Below, in pieces: positions 11,820-17,500 of a stretch of 17,500 nt of DNA. Origin of the DNA: Candidatus Aenigmatarchaeota archaeon. Lineage in GTDB: Archaea > Aenigmatarchaeota > Aenigmatarchaeia > Aenigmatarchaeales > Aenigmatarchaeaceae. The stretch is from assembly GCA_018221065.1 (NCBI GenBank), contig JAAOXY010000109.1:1-17500 (forward strand), given 5' to 3'. The position numbers and the translations under genes are program-made. The notes under the pieces are model-generated. The model was given only the letters and a program-made list of their open reading frames with translations. It was not told the origin of the DNA and ran no database searches. Every line of letters begins with the position of its first letter. Position 1 is the stretch's first letter.

Positions 11820-14492
11820 GTGGAGATGCAGGTATTAGATTGCGATTATGTTATGCTGAATAACAAACCAGTTGTTAGACTGTTTGGAAAGACCGCTGAA
11901 GGTAAGGTTGTCTGTGCATTTTCTGATAAAAAATTACCATACTTTTATATTCATCCACCAAAGAAAGAAATATTCAATGCTTTAGCAGAATTAGAGAAAG
12001 CTGGAATGGATGTCGAGATTGTTGAAAAATTTCTTCCAATCGGTTATCAAGAAAAAACTACTAGGGTTTTGAAAATTAGTGGAACAGATCCAAGCAAAGT
12101 TTCTGACATGAAAGAACATGCAATGGAATTCGGAACACCATATGAAGCTGACATAATGTTTAAATATAGATTTATGGCTGATAATAAAATAAAAGGAATG
12201 GAATGGGTCAGTGTTGAAGGAAAACCAGTTTTTACAAAAACTGTAAAGTGTAAAGCTATTGATGCAACAAAAATAGAACCAATTGGAGATAAAGGAAATG
12301 TTCCATTAAAATATTTGGCATTGGATATTGAGTGTATGCCAACTGGGGTTAGAGACGGATATGTAGAAGCTGAGAAAGATCCTATAATAATGATTTCATT
12401 TTCATTTTCACCAGCATACAAAGGAAAAGAAACAATGATAATTGTTTCAAAACAAGCACCTGTTGGGGAAGATGTTTTTGGTTTTTCTGGCGAAGAAGAA
12501 ATGATGAAAAGATTTTTAGACGTTGTTAATGATTATGATCCAGATATTGTAACAGGTTACAATATAAACGGTTTTGATTTTCCTTATATTATAAAAAGAT
12601 TAGAGGTATTAAATTTACCAAGAAATTTTGGAAGAACAGAGAAACAAGCTTACTGTAAAAAGATGGGAATGTTTTCATTTGTATCTCTATCCGGAAGAAC
12701 TATTGTTGATTCTTATGATATAATAAAGAATGATCCTTGGGTAAAATTCAAACGTTATAATTTAGCAACAGTTGCGAAAGGAATGTTGGGTGTAGAAAAG
12801 TTAGATGTAGAAGGAATAAAAGGAATGCGTAAACTTTGGTCCTCAAACAAAATAGAAGATTTAAAAACATTTGTTGATTATTCTAGAAGAGATGCAGTAT
12901 TAGCATTGAAACTTGTTACTGATACTGGTTTGCTTGATAAATTTTTTGAAATGGCAAAGTTATCTGGTTTAGTATTACAAGATACTCTTGGTGGACAGAC
13001 ACAAAGATTGGAAAATAGATTTTTACACGAATTTAGAGATAGGAACATATTGATGCCTCAAAAACCTGAAGGAGAGACGATGAAAAAAAGAAAAGAAGAA
13101 CGTGAAGAAAAAGGACTTCTTGGCGCAACTGTTCTTGATCCAGAAGTTGGTTTACATACAGATGGTTGTGTTTTGGTTTTAGATTTTAAAAGTTTGTACC
13201 CATCATTAATGGCTGCATACAATATTTGTCCAACTACTTTAGTTTTAGATGATAACAAAGTCGATTCTTTTGAATCTCCTATTGGTGCAAAATTTGTTAA
13301 ACCAGAAGTAAAGGAAGGCGTTATACCTAGAATGGTTAAGGATTTTATGACAGCAAGGGATGTAGCTAAAAAAGAAATGGATTCAACAGATGATCCAGAG
13401 AAAAAAAGACAACTAAATGCAAAACAATTGGCACTAAAAACTTTAGCAAATAGTCTTTATGGTTATAATGGTTACATACGAGCAAGATTATACAAAATAG
13501 AAGTTGCTGGTTCTATTACTGCTTGGGGTAGATCAAATATAATGCAAACTAAGAAACTCATTGAAGAAAATTATCCATATAAGATAATTTATGGTGATAC
13601 TGATTCCCTTTTTATACAAATAGATACACTTGATCTTGATAGAGCAGAAAAAATAGGTAATGACATATCTTCTTTTGCAACAAGTAAATTATTTGGTCTT
13701 GAGTTAGAATTTGAAAAACTATTCAAAACATTTTTGATTTTGGCTAAAAAGAGATATGCTGGATGGGCATTTGAAAAGAAAAGAGATGGTACATGGAAAG
13801 ATAAAATTGCTATGAAAGGTATTGAAACAGTAAGAAGAGACTGGTGTGAATTAGTTACAGAAACAATGATGGTACTTCTTGAGACTATATTAAAAGAACA
13901 AGACATAAACAAAGCTTCTAGATTTGTTAGAGAAACAGTAGCTGATCTTGTTGGTAGCAAAGTTCCAATTGAAAAACTAATTGTTGTAAAAGGTGTTTCA
14001 AAATCATTAGATGCTTATGATGCAGTGCAGCCTCATGTTGAACTTGCAAAGAAGATGTTGGAAAGAGACCCAACATTAGGAAGTATGGTTGGTCAAAGAT
14101 TGGGTTATGTTATTGTTAAAGGTAATGAATTATTATCGAGAAGAGCAGAAGATCCAGAATATATTAAAGAGAAAGGACTTTCTGTAGATTTTAAACATTA
14201 TTTAGAAAACCAATTAATGCCACCAATAGAAAGAATATTTGATGCTTGTGGTGTTGGTAAGTCTGAATTGTTAGAAGGTTCTAGACAGAAAAGTCTTATG
14301 GATGTTTTAAATGCTGGGAGACCGGTTTCTCCTGAGAAGACCACATTGAAAGGATTTGATAATGTTTCTTGTAAAAAATGTAGTTGGTCGTTTAGAAGAC
14401 CAACATTAACAGGAGTTTGTCCTGAGTGTGGTTCTAAAGTTTATTTTGCAAAAGATGGTTCAATTGGCAATGTTGTTGATATTTCTGGGTGA
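11820..14492 (+). CDS. polB: B-family DNA polymerase with C-terminal zinc finger
   Basis: The protein is about 890 aa. Proofreading exonuclease motifs are intact: Exo I ALDIE (Asp169, Glu171), Exo II NINGFD (Asp253), Exo III YSRRD (Tyr354, Asp358). Polymerase motifs are intact too: A DFKSLYPS (Asp455), B KTLANSLYG (540-548), C YGDTDS (591-596), and KKRY (643-646). After the thumb the chain goes on to a Cys4 module CxxC-x12-CxxC (Cys851, 854, 867, 870), which most archaeal PolBs lack and which recalls the C-terminal metal modules of eukaryotic B-family polymerases. I chose the GTG at 11820, 6 nt after GGTG; the ATG at 11826 is the alternative, and the frame is open to a TTG at 11790. It follows the DP1-like gene by 45 nt. 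Confidence 0.96.
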   Translation: MEMQVLDCDYVMLNNKPVVRLFGKTAEGKVVCAFSDKKLPYFYIHPPKKEIFNALAELEKAGMDVEIVEKFLPIGYQEKTTRVLKISGTDPSKVSDMKEHAMEFGTPYEADIMFKYRFMADNKIKGMEWVSVEGKPVFTKTVKCKAIDATKIEPIGDKGNVPLKYLALDIECMPTGVRDGYVEAEKDPIIMISFSFSPAYKGKETMIIVSKQAPVGEDVFGFSGEEEMMKRFLDVVNDYDPDIVTGYNINGFDFPYIIKRLEVLNLPRNFGRTEKQAYCKKMGMFSFVSLSGRTIVDSYDIIKNDPWVKFKRYNLATVAKGMLGVEKLDVEGIKGMRKLWSSNKIEDLKTFVDYSRRDAVLALKLVTDTGLLDKFFEMAKLSGLVLQDTLGGQTQRLENRFLHEFRDRNILMPQKPEGETMKKRKEEREEKGLLGATVLDPEVGLHTDGCVLVLDFKSLYPSLMAAYNICPTTLVLDDNKVDSFESPIGAKFVKPEVKEGVIPRMVKDFMTARDVAKKEMDSTDDPEKKRQLNAKQLALKTLANSLYGYNGYIRARLYKIEVAGSITAWGRSNIMQTKKLIEENYPYKIIYGDTDSLFIQIDTLDLDRAEKIGNDISSFATSKLFGLELEFEKLFKTFLILAKKRYAGWAFEKKRDGTWKDKIAMKGIETVRRDWCELVTETMMVLLETILKEQDINKASRFVRETVADLVGSKVPIEKLIVVKGVSKSLDAYDAVQPHVELAKKMLERDPTLGSMVGQRLGYVIVKGNELLSRRAEDPEYIKEKGLSVDFKHYLENQLMPPIERIFDACGVGKSELLEGSRQKSLMDVLNAGRPVSPEKTTLKGFDNVSCKKCSWSFRRPTLTGVCPECGSKVYFAKDGSIGNVVDISG

Positions 14493-14496
14493 TTAA

Positions 14497-14634
14497 ATGG
14501 AAGAGGAAACAAAAAATAAAGAGGGTAGAGAATATTATAAAAAAGGTTTGCATGTTTATGAAATAGATATTTTTGATAGAGATTTTAATTACCAAGATTT
14601 AAAAGTAAACAAGAGATCAAAGACTGGCAGATAA
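14497..14634 (+). CDS. Small hypothetical protein (45 aa) after polB
   Basis: The ORF begins MEEETKNKEGREYYKKGLHV and ends LKVNKRSKTGR. It has an acidic head, an aromatic middle (YEIDIFDRDFNYQ) and a basic tail. No family is recognised. It starts 4 nt after the polB stop with GGGTGAT (14487-14493) as a strong ribosome site overlapping that stop, so it is probably translated with polB. Its last 18 nt overlap the convergent transporter gene. Candidate roles, such as a small polymerase accessory or DNA-binding peptide, rest on position only. Confidence 0.55.
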   Translation: MEEETKNKEGREYYKKGLHVYEIDIFDRDFNYQDLKVNKRSKTGR

Positions 14635-15813
14635 GTAATAGATTATTATTGGAACAACCAAACAACCCATACAATGCGTTCTTTTCACTTCAATATAATT
14701 TGGTATTAGACCTATTGATATTCCTATTAGTGCTACAAATAATCCCATGATTCCTGCAAAGAAAAATATCATTGTTAACATTAGCAATATTGTTGCGATG
14801 TTAATTGTTTTATAATCTATTTTTTTAAGTAAAAATAAAGTTGGTTTTGTTAATTTTAATGTTGCAATTGACGCGAATGCTGATGCAATAACTATTGTTG
14901 CTAAAAATATTAGAACATATTCGAAATCTATTGTGATAATTTCACCAACAGCAATTGCTATTCCTGATCTCGCTTTTCCTATTAACCACAGTGCTAATAT
15001 GGAATAAATAACATTTGAAGTCGTAACAGCTCCTATAGACATTAGAAAATCTCTACCATCACCTTTACCAGATACTTTTTGTGCAAGTATTGTGGCTTGT
15101 GCTGAACCTACTCCAGGTAACAATCCTGTTATTATTCCTGCAAAACTTCCAGTAGATATAGAAGTGAATAATCTCTTCTTTTCTATTTTATCCTCAGCTT
15201 CTGTGAATTTTTTAGGCAATGATGTTTTCTTGAATATAGATGATAGCAATATTGGAAGACCGAACAGACTTGATAATAACGGAAATATCATAGTGTCTGA
15301 ATAGTTTAATGAGATCATACCGAGAGCACCAGACATAATTACTATCATGAATGCAAAAATCTTGTTTTTCATACTATTTTCAGTGAAAATCATGTAAGAT
15401 ACTACCAATATTAATAGCCAATGTGTGAGTGGTTTGATAAATTCATACACTGGTGGGATTATGAAGAAGAATAAAGGCAAAGATAATAATGCAAATAACA
15501 TACCTCCAAGACTTCCTACTACTGTTAATTTTATTGCTTCATATCCTCTACCTTCCATCAATAATCGGTGTCCTGGTAACACACCAAGAACTTCTGCATC
15601 TTCTGGTGCACCTAGTAGAATAGAAGGAATCATTGATACGAAGGAATTAACAACACCGGCCGTTAATAACAAAATAGCTGCTGGTAATGGATCGAATAGT
15701 AAAAGTATCATAGGTACGAAAATTATTAGATTATTTGGATGTAATCCTGGTATTAGACCACAAATGCTACCAAATACTAAACCTAGAGCTAATGGTATCA
15801 ACAATTCTATCAT
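14617..15813 (-). CDS. TctA-like membrane transporter (DUF112 / COG1784 archaeal family)
   Basis: The 398-aa protein is very hydrophobic, with about ten membrane segments. It carries the two pseudo-symmetric glycine/proline motifs of the TctA family: GLIPGLHPNN near residues 19-28 and GLLPGVGSAQ near 235. TctA is the large channel subunit of tripartite tricarboxylate transporters, but archaeal COG1784 members stand alone; no TctB or TctC gene is visible here, so the substrate (perhaps a carboxylate) is not known. The ATG at 15813 is the natural start (MIELLIPLALGL). The gene is convergent with the polB operon (18-nt overlap) and divergent from nac. Confidence 0.88.
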   Translation of the reverse strand: MIELLIPLALGLVFGSICGLIPGLHPNNLIIFVPMILLLFDPLPAAILLLTAGVVNSFVSMIPSILLGAPEDAEVLGVLPGHRLLMEGRGYEAIKLTVVGSLGGMLFALLSLPLFFFIIPPVYEFIKPLTHWLLILVVSYMIFTENSMKNKIFAFMIVIMSGALGMISLNYSDTMIFPLLSSLFGLPILLSSIFKKTSLPKKFTEAEDKIEKKRLFTSISTGSFAGIITGLLPGVGSAQATILAQKVSGKGDGRDFLMSIGAVTTSNVIYSILALWLIGKARSGIAIAVGEIITIDFEYVLIFLATIVIASAFASIATLKLTKPTLFLLKKIDYKTINIATILLMLTMIFFFAGIMGLFVALIGISIGLIPNYIEVKRTHCMGCLVVPIIIYYLSASL

Positions 15814-15870
15814 AGAAAGTTATTGTTTATAGTGTGTGTAATTTTTCTTGACCACTTCTGGTGGTGTCTT

Positions 15871-15876
15871 TTTATA
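15871..15876 (+). promoter_or_regulatory. TATA box of the nac-phosphohexomutase pair
   Basis: TTTATA lies about 35 nt before the nac ATG (15908), giving a leader of about 10 nt that starts near the AGGTGAT site (15898-15904). Just upstream is an inverted repeat ACCAC/GTGGT (15851-15865, 5-nt spacer), a possible operator for nac or the divergent transporter. Confidence 0.5.
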
Positions 15877-15907
15877 CTTTAATTCTAAAACATAAGCAGG
15901 TGATAAA

Positions 15908-16234
15908 ATGTTCAATATGGGATCAAGACAAATGGAAAAAATGATGAAACAAATGGGTATTCAGAATGAAATAGTAGATGCTGTTGAAGTGATAATTAAA
16001 GGAAAGGATAAGGAAATTGTTATTTCAAATCCACAAGTGACAAAGATAACAATGCAAGGACAGGACACATACCAAGTAGTTGGTGAAGTTTCTGAAAAAT
16101 CTGCTGAATCATTTAGTGAAGAAGATGTGAAGATGATAGTCGAACAGACAGGTGCATCTGAAGAAGAAGCTAAATCAGCTTTAGAAGAGACTGGTGACAT
16201 TGCTGAAGCTATTCTGAAATTAAAAAAAGAGTGA
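15908..16234 (+). CDS. nac: Nascent polypeptide-associated complex protein (archaeal alpha-NAC)
   Basis: The 108-aa protein starts with a Met-rich basic segment (MGSRQMEKMMKQMG), followed by the NAC beta-barrel (about 20-65: VEVIIKGKDKEIVISNPQVTKITMQGQDTYQVVGE) and a C-terminal UBA domain (about 70-108: DVKMIVEQTGASEEEAKSALEETGDIAEAILKL). This is the full archaeal architecture at normal length. It acts as a homodimer at the ribosome exit tunnel, shielding nascent chains. AGGTGAT is placed right before the ATG. The stop lies 4 nt before the next gene. Confidence 0.96.
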   Translation: MFNMGSRQMEKMMKQMGIQNEIVDAVEVIIKGKDKEIVISNPQVTKITMQGQDTYQVVGEVSEKSAESFSEEDVKMIVEQTGASEEEAKSALEETGDIAEAILKLKKE

Positions 16235-16238
16235 TATC

Positions 16239-17500
16239 ATGAGCATATTCAGAGCTTATGACATTAGAGGAGTTTATCCTACAGAATTAAATGAAGAGCT
16301 AGCTTACAAAATAGGGAGAGCTTTTGTGACATTTCTAGGATGTAAAGAAGTTGTTGTAGGTAGAGACATGAGAGTAAGTTCTGATAAATTATTTAATTCT
16401 TTAGTAAATGGTTTGACTGATCAAGGTGCTAATGTTATAGATATTGGATTGAGTTCTACACCAATGTTATATTTTGCAGCACATGATAAACAAGCTGCAA
16501 TAATGATAACCGCTTCTCATAATTCTGGAGAGTATAATGGATTCAAATTATGTAGAAAAAATTCAATTCCTATTAGCGGAGATACAGGAATAAAAGACAT
16601 AGAGTCGTTAGTAAAAGAAAACAATTTTGAAGATGTTAGTAAAGGTAGTGTAACAAAAAAAGAAGTTCTTGAAGATTTTGTTGCGCGCAATATTGGAGGA
16701 GAAAGAATAGAACAATTCTATAAGGTTGTAATTGATTCTGGTAATGGTATGGGTGGTCATGATCTTTTTGTTGCATTATCTAGATTACCAATACATGTTC
16801 TTGGTATGAATGTTGAACTTGATGGAAGTTTTCCTGTGCATGTTCCCAATCCAATGAATGAAGAGAATGTTTCTGATTTAAAAGAAGAGGTTGTTAGAGT
16901 TGGAGCAGATATTGGTATTGCTCCTGATGGTGATGTTGATAGAATTGGTTTTGTTGATGAGAAAGGACAGTTAGTAAATGGAGATATGATTACAGCTTTG
17001 ATAGCAAAAAGTATACTAAAAGAAAATCCTGGTAGTAAAATAATGTATGATCTTAGATCGAGTAGATCAGTTAAAGAAGAAATAGAACAAAATGGTGGTA
17101 TTCCTATAATGTGTAGGGTAGGACATTCTTTTATCAAACAACAGATGAGACAAGAAGATGCTGCGTTTGCTGGTGAGATAACAGGTCATTTTTATTTTAA
17201 AGATAATTTCTTTACAGAAAATTCTACATTAGCTTTGATTTATATTCTAAATCTAATGTCAGAAGAAGGTAAAACATTATCAGAGTTAATAGAACCTCTT
17301 AAAAAATATCATCAATCTGGTGAAATTAATTCTAATGTAGATAATAAAGAAGAAATGATGAAAGAACTTGAAGAAAAATATTCTGATGGGTTTGTTTCTA
17401 AGTTGGACGGTGTTAGTATTTCTTATGTTGATTGGTGGTTTAATGTTCGTCCTAGTAATACAGAATCTGTTTTAAGATTAAATGTAGAAGCTAATACAAA
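16239..17500 (+). CDS. Phosphomannomutase/phosphoglucomutase (3' partial)
   Basis: 420 residues are visible before the window ends; the family is usually about 450, so some 30 are missing. All four active-site loops are present: phosphoserine TASHN (Ser93), metal-binding DGDVDR (230-235), sugar-binding GEITGH (312-317, usually GE-x-SGH) and phosphate-binding RPSNTE (404-409). It interconverts hexose 1- and 6-phosphates (mannose and/or glucose) for glycan or nucleotide-sugar synthesis; a phosphoglucosamine mutase role is less likely given the metal and sugar loops. The ATG lies 4 nt after the nac stop, with GTGAT overlapping that stop as ribosome site, so translation is probably coupled. Confidence 0.93.
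   Translation, partial: MSIFRAYDIRGVYPTELNEELAYKIGRAFVTFLGCKEVVVGRDMRVSSDKLFNSLVNGLTDQGANVIDIGLSSTPMLYFAAHDKQAAIMITASHNSGEYNGFKLCRKNSIPISGDTGIKDIESLVKENNFEDVSKGSVTKKEVLEDFVARNIGGERIEQFYKVVIDSGNGMGGHDLFVALSRLPIHVLGMNVELDGSFPVHVPNPMNEENVSDLKEEVVRVGADIGIAPDGDVDRIGFVDEKGQLVNGDMITALIAKSILKENPGSKIMYDLRSSRSVKEEIEQNGGIPIMCRVGHSFIKQQMRQEDAAFAGEITGHFYFKDNFFTENSTLALIYILNLMSEEGKTLSELIEPLKKYHQSGEINSNVDNKEEMMKELEEKYSDGFVSKLDGVSISYVDWWFNVRPSNTESVLRLNVEANT

Noticed and set aside
12047..13960. Antisense ORFs of up to 124 aa within polB
   Set aside because: They are Ser/Ile-rich mirror frames of a strong coding gene with no start signals of their own.
15425..15832. 135-aa plus-strand ORF opposite the TctA-like gene
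   Set aside because: It lies wholly antisense to a clear membrane-protein gene, and its Asn/Gly/Ile-rich composition is typical of a shadow frame.
16757..17137. 126-aa minus-strand ORF at the right end
   Set aside because: Antisense to the phosphohexomutase, whose four catalytic loops confirm the plus strand.

Overview
The window comes from an AT-rich archaeal chromosome, most likely a DPANN-type or deep euryarchaeal lineage. The evidence is an archaeosine (tRNA G+) enzyme, archaeal DnaG, Orc1/Cdc6, an archaeal B-family polymerase, archaeal NAC, a COG1709-type HTH regulator, GGTGAT-type Shine-Dalgarno sites, and TTTAAATA-type TATA boxes 25-28 nt ahead of leaderless starts. Genes are densely packed, with several overlaps. 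I see no rRNA, tRNA, CRISPR array or insertion sequence.

Left part (1-8000): a 5'-truncated archaeosine radical-SAM protein fused to an ArcS catalytic domain; a convergent CYTH phosphatase-like gene; a divergent U32-family hydroxylase; a tight minus-strand operon of M24 peptidase, M29 aminopeptidase and Cys-rich lipoprotein; dnaG with a hairpin/T-tract terminator; then a DUF167 protein and a CBS/zinc-ribbon protein. The CBS gene is divergent from the HTH regulator at 8018-8734.

Centre (8735-14634): this is the most interesting region. A 400-nt AT-rich gap after a tiny 49-aa minus-strand ORF holds several origin-recognition-box-like sequences, an 18-bp perfect palindrome and seven copies of a GTGAAC-type motif. 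It lies directly ahead of a plus-strand run: a 91-aa unknown protein, orc1/cdc6, a small DP1-like protein whose phosphoesterase centre is degenerate, polB, and a 45-aa unknown protein. I read this as a candidate replication origin plus a replication operon. The PolB ends in a four-cysteine zinc finger and is encoded directly after the inactive DP1-like protein. That recalls eukaryotic replicative polymerases, in which a B-family catalytic subunit holds an inactivated DP1-type B-subunit through C-terminal cysteine modules. A PolB/inactive-DP1 pair in an archaeon is the best candidate here for an undescribed system.

Right part (14617-17500): a minus-strand TctA/DUF112-like membrane transporter, then NAC and a phosphohexomutase in a tight plus-strand pair. 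The mutase runs off the window end.
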